NCBI GenBank assembly: GCA_035533755.1
Contig: DATLTC010000089.1
Span: 1 to 64,000, forward strand
Source: Gemmatimonadaceae bacterium
Lineage (GTDB): Bacteria; Gemmatimonadota; Gemmatimonadetes; Gemmatimonadales; Gemmatimonadaceae
DNA: 64,000 nucleotides
Reading direction: 5' to 3'
Position 1 is the stretch's first letter. Each line of letters opens with the position of its first letter. Below the pieces are notes generated by a model. It ran no database searches, was not told the origin of the DNA, and saw nothing but the letters and a program-made list of their open reading frames with translations. This document shows, piece by piece, positions 9,355 through 17,744 of the stretch. Made by a program: the position numbers and the translations under genes.

Positions 9355-10668
9355 TCACTCCAGGTCCCGACCGATCAGCGCTTCGATCTGCGCGCCGGCC
9401 GTGCGCGCCTGCAGACGCGCCTGGATGAGCGCCGCGCGCGCCTGCACGAGCGCGGCCTGCGCGGCGAGCACGTCGACGAGCGCCTTGGCGCCCACGCGGT
9501 ACTGGAGGTCCACCGCTTCCACGTCGGCCTGCGCGGCCGCGATCTGGAGCGCCTGCAGCGCGATCGTCTGCTCGGCGGTGCGGAGGGCGGCCAGGTTCTG
9601 CACCATGCCCTCGCGCGCCGCGAGCCGCGCGTCGTCCAGGCTCACCCGCGCATTGTCGGCGTTGGCGTTGGCCTGCACCACGCCCAGCTCTCGCTGGAAG
9701 TTGTTGAACAGCGAGTAGCTGACGCCGAAGCTCAGGTTGTTGTGGTTGGACTGCGAGCCGCCGCCCAGCACGAAGTCCCGCGACGTATAGTTGATGCCGA
9801 AGTTGTACGAGACGTACACCGTGGGCAGGTACGGGGAGAGCGCCGCCCACCGGCTGGACCGGCTCGCCGACGCCAACGCCGCCGCCTGTTGCACCGTGGG
9901 ACCGTTCACCGCGAGCTGGATGAGCGCCGCGCTGTCGAGCGCGATGCGCGGCACGGCGGCGGTGTCGGCGGCCATCGCCGTCACTTCGAACGGCGCGCCC
10001 ACGAGGCGCGTGAGCGCGGCATTGGCGGTGGCGATGTTCCCGCGGGCCGTGATCAGCGCCAGGCGGGCGGTGCCCACCGCCACGAGACTGTGCAGCGAGT
10101 CGGCCCGCGAGAGCTGGCCGCCCGCGATCTTGGCCTCGGTCACCGCCATCGCCTCGTTGGCCTGTTCGAGCTGGCGCTCCGCCGCCGCCTCGGATTCGCG
10201 CGCTGCGAGCACCGCGAAGTACTGCTGCTTGACGTTGAGGGCCACGGTAAACCGCTGCACGGTCTGGTTCTGATCGGCCGCCTGGAGGCCCGCCTGCGCG
10301 GCGCGATAATCGAGCCAGCGCTGCCCCCCGTCAAACAGCTCGAGGCTGGCCGAATATCCCTTGCCGTAGCTCCACGGATCGCCCGTATACGGCACGAGCT
10401 TGCCCTGGAAGAACGTCGCGCCGCCCGATCGGCTGGCTCCCTGGTTCAGGCTCAGATTGGGCAGGAATTGGGCAATCGCACTCTTCACGGTGGCGTTCGC
10501 CACCCGTGCCGAGTTGCGCGCCTGCGCCGTGACCGGGGAATTTCGGCGCGCCAGCTGCACGGCCTGGTCGAGCCCGATCGGGCGCGGGCCGGCGTCGGGC
10601 TGCTGGGCCGCGGCCATCGCCAGCGGCAGGGCGACGAGCGGGACGGCGATACGGGCGAGCAGACGCAT
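9355..10668 (-). CDS. TolC-family outer-membrane efflux protein
   Basis: A 437-residue protein with a signal peptide (ends near AMAAAQQ) and the two repeated long-helix OEP domains of the TolC family. The helical heptads rich in Ala, Gln and Leu are visible throughout, including the C-terminal run AEQTIALQALQIAAAQADVE. It would form the outer-membrane channel of a tripartite exporter. No adaptor or pump is next to it, so the partner must be encoded elsewhere; the efflux operon at 32767-36990 carries its own TolC. The ATG at 10668 is chosen because GAGGAAG lies directly upstream; a longer frame adds 53 residues before the signal peptide. Confidence 0.88.
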   Translation of the reverse strand: MRLLARIAVPLVALPLAMAAAQQPDAGPRPIGLDQAVQLARRNSPVTAQARNSARVANATVKSAIAQFLPNLSLNQGASRSGGATFFQGKLVPYTGDPWSYGKGYSASLELFDGGQRWLDYRAAQAGLQAADQNQTVQRFTVALNVKQQYFAVLAARESEAAAERQLEQANEAMAVTEAKIAGGQLSRADSLHSLVAVGTARLALITARGNIATANAALTRLVGAPFEVTAMAADTAAVPRIALDSAALIQLAVNGPTVQQAAALASASRSSRWAALSPYLPTVYVSYNFGINYTSRDFVLGGGSQSNHNNLSFGVSYSLFNNFQRELGVVQANANADNARVSLDDARLAAREGMVQNLAALRTAEQTIALQALQIAAAQADVEAVDLQYRVGAKALVDVLAAQAALVQARAALIQARLQARTAGAQIEALIGRDLE

Positions 10669-10792
10669 GGCTTCCTCGGTGGAGGTGACGTGGCCATGCG
10701 TTGCAAGCGCCGTGCCGCTGCCGTGCGCCCGCAAGTGGTCGCTGGGCAAGACGTTGAGCGGGCGCCGCGTGAACGGCATCGCATCGCAGTGG

Positions 10793-10823
10793 CCGGATAT
10801 GGGACGCGCCGTCCCATATCCGG
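10793..10823 (-). terminator. 14-bp perfect stem-loop after the hybrid kinase gene
   Basis: CCGGATATGGGACG at 10793-10806 is perfectly inverted at 10810-10823 with a 3-base loop. It sits 17 bases past the hybrid kinase stop and about 125 bases before the tolC-like start, both on the minus strand. No U-run follows. A transcription terminator is most likely; an operator for the tolC-like gene is the alternative, since a perfect dyad also suits a dimeric repressor. Confidence 0.55.
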
Positions 10824-10840
10824 ACATCGGCGCCGAGATG

Positions 10841-13159
10841 CTACGCCGAGATCACGTGCCGGGCGAGCAGCAGCAGTTGGTCGATGGCAAACGGTTTCGA
10901 GAGGAAGGCGTGGCCGCCGGTGCCCGTCACGGCCTCGGTTCCCTGGCTCGACCCGCTCATGAAGAGCACGCGCATGTCGGCGCGCGTGGGGGCGAGCCGC
11001 GCCACGAGTTCGCGACCGTCCATCCCCGGCATGTGAAAGTCACTCACCACGAGGTGGATGGGGCCCTTATGCTCGGCCGACACGCGCATGGCTTCCCCGC
11101 CATGGCTGGCCTCGAGCACGGTGTAGCCGTGCCGGCGCAGCGCGCGAGCGATGCTGCCGCGCAACACGTCCTCGTCCTCCACCACCAGCACGGTCTCCGT
11201 CCCCATGAGCGTGCGCACATCCACGCTGGGCGGCGGCGTCTTGCGAATGGCGAGGCGGTCCTCCGGCAGTTCGGAGGGCAGGCACACGGTGAACGTCGTG
11301 CCCTCCCCCACCCGGCTGTCGGCGCGCACGTGTCCCCCGGCCTGCTTGACGATGCCGTAGACGGTGGACAATCCGAGGCCGGTGCCCTGACCCGGCGGCT
11401 TGGTGGTGAAGAACGGATCGAAGATCTGCCGCAGGGTCGCGTCGTCGATGCCGGTGCCGTTGTCGCGCACACTCAGCAGCGTGTAGTTCCCGGGCCTGAG
11501 GCCGGCATATCGCTTGGCGTCCTGCTCGTCGAGCGCGGCGTTGGACCCTTCGATGACGATGCGCCCACCGCTGGGCATCGCATCCACCGCATTGATCACG
11601 AGGTTCATGAGCACCTGCTCGAGCTGCATGGGATCGATGTGGACGATGCCGAGCGGCTGATCGAGCTGTACCTGCAGTTGTACCGCGTCACCGGTGACAC
11701 GCCGCAGCATGGGCTCGAGTTCCGTGATGACCTCGCCCACCGCCAGGGCCCGCGGAATGATCGCCTGCTTGCGGCTCATCGTGAGCATCTGCCGCGACAA
11801 CGCGGCCGCGCGCTCGCCCGCCGACCGGATCTCCTTGATCTCCTCGCGGCCCACCCCGCCCTCCGGGATCTCCAGGAGCACCAGATCGCAGTAGCTGCGG
11901 ATCACGGTGAGCAGATTGTTGAAATCGTGGGCGATCCCGGCGGCGAGCCGGCCCACCGCTTCGAGTTTCTGCGCGTGATGGAACTGCTCCTGCAGCTCGC
12001 GGTGGTCGGTGGTGTCGATGGCGGCCACTCCGAGCCCCAGCATCTCGCCGCCGGCGCCGACGACCGGATACACGTTGAGCAGGAGGTACCGGGCGCGGCC
12101 GTTCGGACCCGGTTCGGGCCGCATCATGTCCAGATTGCGCAGCGGCTCGCGGGTGCGACCCACCTGGAGCAGCGCCTTCTCGATGTCCGGACTGAGATGG
12201 GGATTCACCTCGCGGAGCGTCTTGCCCACGTGCTCGGCGGCCGAGAGGCCGGTGATCGACGCAATGGCGTCGTTCACCTGCAGGTAGCGCAGTTGGGGAT
12301 CGAGCAGCGAGAGACCGATGGGCGAACTGTTCAGCGCCGCGTCGAGAAGCGCCGAGCTCCGCTGGCGTTCCTGCGTTTCCCGCACCGCGAGGTCGTGCGC
12401 CCGCCGCTCGGCGCCCACCGCCTCGCCAAGCTCGGTGTTCGCCACTTCGAGTTCCTGCACCTGCTGCTCCAGCTCCACCGCCTGCTCTTCGAGCTGTGCC
12501 TGCTGCTCCACGACCTGCTCGGCCTGATCGGCAAACCGACGTCCCGACGCGACCACGATTCCGGCCATCAGGCCGCTGGGGATGAGCATCGCGATCACGG
12601 CCAGCCACGCGGCCAGGCGGCTGTTGGCGTGGCGGTCGTCGTAGAGCACGTCCTCGGCGGTCAGGAACTCGCCGAAGGCCGTCTCCACCGGCGCGAACAG
12701 CTGGTCGCCGAGGGCCGGCGACACGCCGCTGCCGAGCGTTCCGGCCAACGCCGGCGAGGCGAAATCGGAATTCCACGCGCCCACCGCCGCGGCGATGGCG
12801 CGCACCCTGGCCTGCTGCTGCGGATTGTCCGCGGTGAGGGTGACGAGCGAGTCGAGGTCGGCGGTGAGCCGCGCGCCCGCGGTGCGGGCGGCCGCGCGGA
12901 CATCCTGGGTTGCCGACAGGAGGTGGTCGCGCACCGACGCCTGCCGCTCGAGCGCCGCCATCTCCGCGGTCCGCGCCAGCGCGGCCACCTGGCGGCTGTG
13001 GTCGGCCCAGTTGGCCGCCGATCGCTGGACCGCGAACACCAACACCTCGGCCACGCCGAAGGCCACGAGCGCCACGGCGAACAGCATCGAGTAGCGGCGG
13101 AGTCCGGCAATGCCGCCCTCGCGCCGGCGGCGGCGCAGGGGGCGCGCGGTTGCGTCCAT
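10841..13159 (-). CDS. Hybrid sensor histidine kinase/response regulator
   Basis: A 772-residue membrane sensor. Order of parts: membrane helix about 24-44, a helical extracytoplasmic domain of CHASE3 character about 45-180, a second helix about 190-210, a coiled coil about 215-275, a PAS domain about 280-395, HisKA with the phosphoacceptor His411 (AAGIAHDFNN), HATPase with the NAVDAM N-box and GTGLGLSTVYGI, and a C-terminal receiver with Asp707 (VVSDFHMPGMDG). The HDFNN H-box is typical of NtrB-like and hybrid kinases. There is no DNA-binding output domain and no separate response regulator beside it, so the phosphate probably goes to a distant partner. The signal is unknown. A divergent peptidase gene starts about 160 bases away. 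Confidence 0.93.
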   Translation of the reverse strand: MDATARPLRRRRREGGIAGLRRYSMLFAVALVAFGVAEVLVFAVQRSAANWADHSRQVAALARTAEMAALERQASVRDHLLSATQDVRAAARTAGARLTADLDSLVTLTADNPQQQARVRAIAAAVGAWNSDFASPALAGTLGSGVSPALGDQLFAPVETAFGEFLTAEDVLYDDRHANSRLAAWLAVIAMLIPSGLMAGIVVASGRRFADQAEQVVEQQAQLEEQAVELEQQVQELEVANTELGEAVGAERRAHDLAVRETQERQRSSALLDAALNSSPIGLSLLDPQLRYLQVNDAIASITGLSAAEHVGKTLREVNPHLSPDIEKALLQVGRTREPLRNLDMMRPEPGPNGRARYLLLNVYPVVGAGGEMLGLGVAAIDTTDHRELQEQFHHAQKLEAVGRLAAGIAHDFNNLLTVIRSYCDLVLLEIPEGGVGREEIKEIRSAGERAAALSRQMLTMSRKQAIIPRALAVGEVITELEPMLRRVTGDAVQLQVQLDQPLGIVHIDPMQLEQVLMNLVINAVDAMPSGGRIVIEGSNAALDEQDAKRYAGLRPGNYTLLSVRDNGTGIDDATLRQIFDPFFTTKPPGQGTGLGLSTVYGIVKQAGGHVRADSRVGEGTTFTVCLPSELPEDRLAIRKTPPPSVDVRTLMGTETVLVVEDEDVLRGSIARALRRHGYTVLEASHGGEAMRVSAEHKGPIHLVVSDFHMPGMDGRELVARLAPTRADMRVLFMSGSSQGTEAVTGTGGHAFLSKPFAIDQLLLLARHVISA

Positions 13160-13322
13160 GGGCCTCGGGTGGGATGTTAGCAGGAATCTTTAAGAGAGAT
13201 CACTCATTTGGCGACGGCTCGCAAGGGCGCCGGCGCCCCCGCCGGCTCGGCAGGGCACGCACCACGTGGAACTTCCGCCCCCTGCGGCCGCTATCAGGGA
13301 CATCCACGCACGAGTCCCGTCC

Positions 13323-15131
13323 ATGCCCACCGACTTCGCCACCCCCATGCCAGTCCGCCTGATCGCATTCCGTCTCACCGCCTCGGCCGTCCTGCTCGGC
13401 GCCGTCGCGGCCTGCAGTTCGAGCGGCTCGTCCGTCACGCCGCCGCCCACCAAAACACCGCCGGTGACGATCACCGCCAATCCATGCTCGGTGAGCGGTA
13501 CGCTGCAGCTGAGCGTGGCGCAGACCGCGCGCGTGGACTGCAGCAACGGCGGAACCACGGTGACGTTGGCCGGCAACGGCGCCAGCTATCTGGTGGTGCC
13601 CGAGTTCGCCACCGACCAGGCCACCAACGCGCTGGTGTCATACAGTCTCAGCGCGGCGAGCGGCGGGTCGGCGTCTATCGCCGCGCTGAAGATGTCGCCG
13701 CAGATGAGCCCGTCGGGCGCCGTGGGCACGCTGCCGCCGCTGCATCCCAATCCGCGCCAACTCGCGTTCGAGCAGGCGCTGCGCAAGCGGGGCCGCGCGA
13801 TGGCGCTGGCCGGCGATTTCCGGGGCCGCACGGCGGCGATTCGCGCGTCGATCGCCCGCGCCGTGGTGCCCGCGCCGGCGGTGGGAAGCGTGCGAACATT
13901 CCATGTCCTCTCCAGCTTCGATCCCAACAAGCCGGCATGGAAGGCGGTGGGCGCGCAATTGGAGTACGTGGGCAACAACATCCTGCTGTACGACGACACC
14001 CTCTCGCCGGCCGGTGGATTCACGCCGACGCAGTTGCAGCAGTATGGCCAGTACTTCGACGCCACGCTCTACCCCATCGACACCTCGGCGTTCGGCCAGC
14101 CGTCGGACGTGGACAACAACGGGCACGTGATCGTGCTCATGTCGCCGGTGGTCAATGCCGACACGCCGGCGTCGGACTGCCAGACGCAGGGCTACGTGGC
14201 CGGGTTCTTCGACGAGGAGGACTTCAACACCGCCTCCGACCCCAACTCCAACCAGGGCGAGATCTTCTACACGATCGTGCCAGATCCCAACTCGACGGTG
14301 AGTTGCCAGCATACCGTGAGCTCCGTGGACCTCGACGTGCCGTCGGTGTTCCTGCACGAGTTGCAGCACCTGATCAACTTCTCGCAGCACGCCATCGTCC
14401 ACGGCGGCTCGCCGGAGGCGGGATGGCTGGATGAGGGCTTGAGCATCACGGCCGAGGAGCTGGGTTCGGTGTACTACGAGAACAAGTGCCCGCCGCCGTC
14501 CTGCCGCACCGATCCGTCGCAGATCTTCCCCGACTCGTCGGAGGGATTCGTGCAGGGCTTCCTGTACGATTCGTACAAGTTCGCGCAGCTGCCCGACACG
14601 GCCAGCGTGACGCTGCACTCCGACGCCGACAACGGCTTCTCGTGGCGCGGTGGCGACTGGGCGCTGGTGCGGTGGCTGGGCGATCAGATGGGCACCGGCG
14701 TGTACCGGAAGCTCGAGGACACCTACCTCACCGGCGCGGCGAACATCGAGAATGCCACCGGGCAGTCGTTCCCGTCGCTGTTCGCGAACTTCGGGTTGGC
14801 GCTCTACACCGACAGCCTGCCCGGCCTGCCGCGCAGCACGGCGCCGGCGGCCGATCGCTTCGTGTCGCGCAACCTCAAGCAGCTCTGGGCGCGGCTGTAC
14901 GCGACCTCGGCATCGGCGGATATTCCCACGCCGACGCCGGAGCTGGTCACGCCGATCACGTCGGACACGACCGCGCAGGGGATGGACCCCGGCGCGGTGG
15001 CGTTCTACCGGCTCGACACGCCGAGCACGGCGGCCACCGTGACCATCCAGTTCGCGGCGCCCGGCGCCCATCCGCTGCTGTCCGCGCTGCAGCCGCAGTT
15101 GGCGATCTTCCGCCTGCCGCCGGGCCAGTAG
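13323..15131 (+). CDS. Secreted lipoprotein metallopeptidase, HELQH type
   Basis: A roughly 602-residue protein with a lipoprotein signal (GAVAACSSSG), so outer-surface or periplasmic. A zinc-peptidase motif HELQH lies at about residues 345-349, followed by GWLDEGLSITAEE, whose glutamates fit the third ligand position of M30 (hyicolysin-like) or related gluzincins. The N-terminal 130 residues look like beta-rich domain, and the C-terminal 100 residues resemble a pre-peptidase-type beta module. The start is uncertain: no clear ribosome site precedes 13323 (ATG), 13347 (ATG) or the GTG at 13266. It is divergent from the sensor kinase, so regulation by it is possible but unproven. Confidence 0.75.
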   Translation: MPTDFATPMPVRLIAFRLTASAVLLGAVAACSSSGSSVTPPPTKTPPVTITANPCSVSGTLQLSVAQTARVDCSNGGTTVTLAGNGASYLVVPEFATDQATNALVSYSLSAASGGSASIAALKMSPQMSPSGAVGTLPPLHPNPRQLAFEQALRKRGRAMALAGDFRGRTAAIRASIARAVVPAPAVGSVRTFHVLSSFDPNKPAWKAVGAQLEYVGNNILLYDDTLSPAGGFTPTQLQQYGQYFDATLYPIDTSAFGQPSDVDNNGHVIVLMSPVVNADTPASDCQTQGYVAGFFDEEDFNTASDPNSNQGEIFYTIVPDPNSTVSCQHTVSSVDLDVPSVFLHELQHLINFSQHAIVHGGSPEAGWLDEGLSITAEELGSVYYENKCPPPSCRTDPSQIFPDSSEGFVQGFLYDSYKFAQLPDTASVTLHSDADNGFSWRGGDWALVRWLGDQMGTGVYRKLEDTYLTGAANIENATGQSFPSLFANFGLALYTDSLPGLPRSTAPAADRFVSRNLKQLWARLYATSASADIPTPTPELVTPITSDTTAQGMDPGAVAFYRLDTPSTAATVTIQFAAPGAHPLLSALQPQLAIFRLPPGQ

Positions 15132-15170
15132 ACCCGGCGGCGGTTGCTGGCCCGCGGTGGGCGCGGCGCG

Positions 15171-17639
15171 CTAGTTGTCGCGCCCGCCCGCGGGCGTACC
15201 GCCCTTCTCCATCCGGGCGATCAACGCGTCGGCCGCCGCCTTCGTGTCGGCGTGCGTCAGCCCGGCGGCCGCGCTCTTGAGCCTGGCCAACACCACTGAG
15301 TGGTCGGGACGCGTGAGGGCCACGCGGAACCCCGTGAGCACGTACCGGCGCACGCCGGCCCGTTGGTCGTCGAGATGCGCGGCCAGCGCATCGAGCGCAT
15401 GCGCGTCGCCGCGCGCCGCCAGCACGCCCAACGCCTGCGCGGGCAGCGCGTCGAGCGCCAGCATCGCGGCCAGGTCGTTCACGCGCGCGGTATCCTGCAG
15501 GCGCGCGATGCCCTGGATGGCCGCGTGTTGGATGACCTCGCGATACGACGGCGTGCGCAGGGCCTGCGCCAGCACGTCGTGGGCGTGCGCCGAGTCGGCC
15601 TCGACCAGCGCCGTGACCGCGGCCGCGCGCACGTCGTAGCTATTGTCGTGGTCGAACGTGTCGTGGATGAGCGACACGGCGCGATCGCCGCCCAACTTGC
15701 CCAGGGCGGCCACCGCCGCGCCGCGCACCGCGGACGACGTGTCCTTGAGCGCCGCGTCCACGGGCCCCATGGCCACGTCGGACGAGAAGCCGCCCAGCGC
15801 TTCCACCGCCTGTTGGCGGGTGAGATAGTAGTCGGCGTGGGCCGCGGCGGTGGCGAGCGCCGTGGCGGCCTCGGAGTCCGCGGGCCGCTTGGCGAGCTCG
15901 CTGATGGCCCACCCGCGGTCCCACAGATTCTCGTCGCGCGTGAGTTGGGCGGCCAGCCACGCGGTGGGCTGGTCGAAGGTGAGCGCCTTGAGCACGTGAT
16001 TGCCGTCGTCGAACACCACCATCGTCGGCGCGCTCTTCACCCCGGGGATCGTGATCGTCTGCTCGCGCGCGTCCAGCTGTCCGTGGTACATCACGTCGCC
16101 CTGCGCCGTGCCCACGCGCACCGTGACCGGCATCCGGAACACGTCCGGCACGTGGAACTGCACGCCCGCGCTGTCGGCGTGGAGCGTGTCGCGCTGCGTC
16201 TGCTTCACCTCGAGACTGAGCGTGGCCTGCGCGCTGTCGTAGCGCGCCGTGACGTCGAACGCCGGATAGCCGGCGCCGTACACCCACTCGCTCCAGAACC
16301 AACTCAGGTTCTCGCCCGTGGTCGCGAGGATGGCCTGCCGCAGATCGTCCGAGGTGGCGTTGCCATACGCGTGCCGCGTGAGGTAGGTGTGGATCGACGC
16401 CCAGAAGCGCGTCGGGCCCAGTTCGTCCTGCAGCATCTGCAGCACGAGCGCGCCCTTGGGATAGATGTTGTCCGAATGGTACGAGGCGAGCGCCATCGGC
16501 TTGCGGGCGTCGATCGCCATGTACTGGCGGTATTCGTCGGCGTAGTAGTCCTGCGCCGCGTGCGCGCCCAGCTTGCGCCCCCAGTACTGGCCCGGCATGA
16601 ACTCGGCGAAGCCCTCGTTGAGCCAGAGGTTGGCCCAGTCCTCGGTGGTCACGTAGTCGCCGAACCACTGGTGCGCCAACTCGTGCGGGATGAGCAGGGT
16701 GAGATACCAGGGCCGGTCCTGATAGGCGCGCGCGTCGGGCAGCCAGTCGACGAGCGTGGTGGCGCTCACGTTCTCCATGCCGCCGAAGAAGTCGGCCACC
16801 GTGGTCTGCGCGTACTTGGCCCACGGATAGGGCACGCCGGTGAGTTCGGAATACGTGTTGATCATGTCCGGCGTGGCATGGAACAGCGGCCAGGCGCGCG
16901 CGCTGTCGGCGTGATAGACGTAGTAGTCCACGGGCACGCCCTTCCACGAATCGTGGATGCGAGCGAACGGCCCCACGACGAGCGACACGAGATACGTGGC
17001 CGACGGACGGTCCTGGTTCCAAGTCATCGTGTGCGTGGCGCCGTGCCGGACGTCGGACACCAGCCGTCCATTGGACACCGCCACGTCCCCGGTGGGCACG
17101 GTGGCGCTCAGTTCCCACGTCATCTTGTCATTGGGAAAATCGTACGTGGGAAACCAGAGGTGGTTGTCCATGTCCTCCCCCTGGCTCCAGATCTGGCGCG
17201 GCCGGTGGGCGAGGCCGTCGGTGGTGATGTAGGTGAGCCCATGGCCGTTCTCCACCTTGCCGCGATAGGCCACCGTGAACACGAGCGTGTCGCGGAAACC
17301 GAGCGGACGCGGCGGGAACACGACCAGCGTATCCCCATGGCGCCCCGTGCGCAGCGGGCGGCCGTCGCGCCCGGTGACGCTGGTATTGGAGAGCAGCGCG
17401 CCCTCGTCGAGGATGACCGAGTCGAGTCCCGCGCGCAGCGAGACGAGCGTGGTGGTCACGCGGCCGTCGAACGACGTCGAATCCCAGTCGAACGCGGACA
17501 CGGCGATCCGCTGATGCACGAGGTCGTAGTTGTGCGAGCGCGCGTACTGATCCACGCCCATGGCGACGGCGTTGGATTGGGCCTGCGCGGCGAGCGGCGC
17601 AACGAGGGCGAGGCAGAGGGATGCGAGGGTGAGGCGCAT
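15171..17639 (-). CDS. M1-family metalloaminopeptidase with HEAT-like C-terminus
   Basis: An 822-residue exported aminopeptidase. The signal peptide ends near LAAQAQS. The exopeptidase motif appears as GGMENVSATTL, close to the classical GAMEN. The zinc site is HELAHQWFGD at about residue 319, with the third ligand in LWLNEGFAEF 18 residues on. The last 250 residues are alpha-helical repeats resembling HEAT units (for example SSAVRGAAVAALGKLGG), which replace the ERAP1-like C-domain. The start at 17639 gives a clean signal peptide; the frame could extend 31 residues upstream. It follows the M13 gene by 105 bases, with a strong hairpin between. Confidence 0.93.
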   Translation of the reverse strand: MRLTLASLCLALVAPLAAQAQSNAVAMGVDQYARSHNYDLVHQRIAVSAFDWDSTSFDGRVTTTLVSLRAGLDSVILDEGALLSNTSVTGRDGRPLRTGRHGDTLVVFPPRPLGFRDTLVFTVAYRGKVENGHGLTYITTDGLAHRPRQIWSQGEDMDNHLWFPTYDFPNDKMTWELSATVPTGDVAVSNGRLVSDVRHGATHTMTWNQDRPSATYLVSLVVGPFARIHDSWKGVPVDYYVYHADSARAWPLFHATPDMINTYSELTGVPYPWAKYAQTTVADFFGGMENVSATTLVDWLPDARAYQDRPWYLTLLIPHELAHQWFGDYVTTEDWANLWLNEGFAEFMPGQYWGRKLGAHAAQDYYADEYRQYMAIDARKPMALASYHSDNIYPKGALVLQMLQDELGPTRFWASIHTYLTRHAYGNATSDDLRQAILATTGENLSWFWSEWVYGAGYPAFDVTARYDSAQATLSLEVKQTQRDTLHADSAGVQFHVPDVFRMPVTVRVGTAQGDVMYHGQLDAREQTITIPGVKSAPTMVVFDDGNHVLKALTFDQPTAWLAAQLTRDENLWDRGWAISELAKRPADSEAATALATAAAHADYYLTRQQAVEALGGFSSDVAMGPVDAALKDTSSAVRGAAVAALGKLGGDRAVSLIHDTFDHDNSYDVRAAAVTALVEADSAHAHDVLAQALRTPSYREVIQHAAIQGIARLQDTARVNDLAAMLALDALPAQALGVLAARGDAHALDALAAHLDDQRAGVRRYVLTGFRVALTRPDHSVVLARLKSAAAGLTHADTKAAADALIARMEKGGTPAGGRDN

Positions 17640-17661
17640 GGACACACCAGGTGAAGGACGA

Positions 17662-17703
17662 CCGGCCGGCGACATGATCGGAGTAAGATCGGTCGCCGGC
17701 CGG
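17662..17703 (-). terminator. Long stem-loop between two peptidase genes
   Basis: CCGGCCGGCGAC at 17662-17673 is exactly inverted at 17692-17703. The stem can continue inward through GATC at 17676-17679 and 17687-17690 after a small bulge, leaving a 7-base loop. It lies between the M13 stop and the M1 start in a minus-strand run, so it may end the M13 transcript or attenuate or stabilise a shared one. Confidence 0.5.
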
Positions 17704-17744
17704 ATCGCAAGTGGCGCGGCGAATCGAGACATCGCCGCTCGTGG

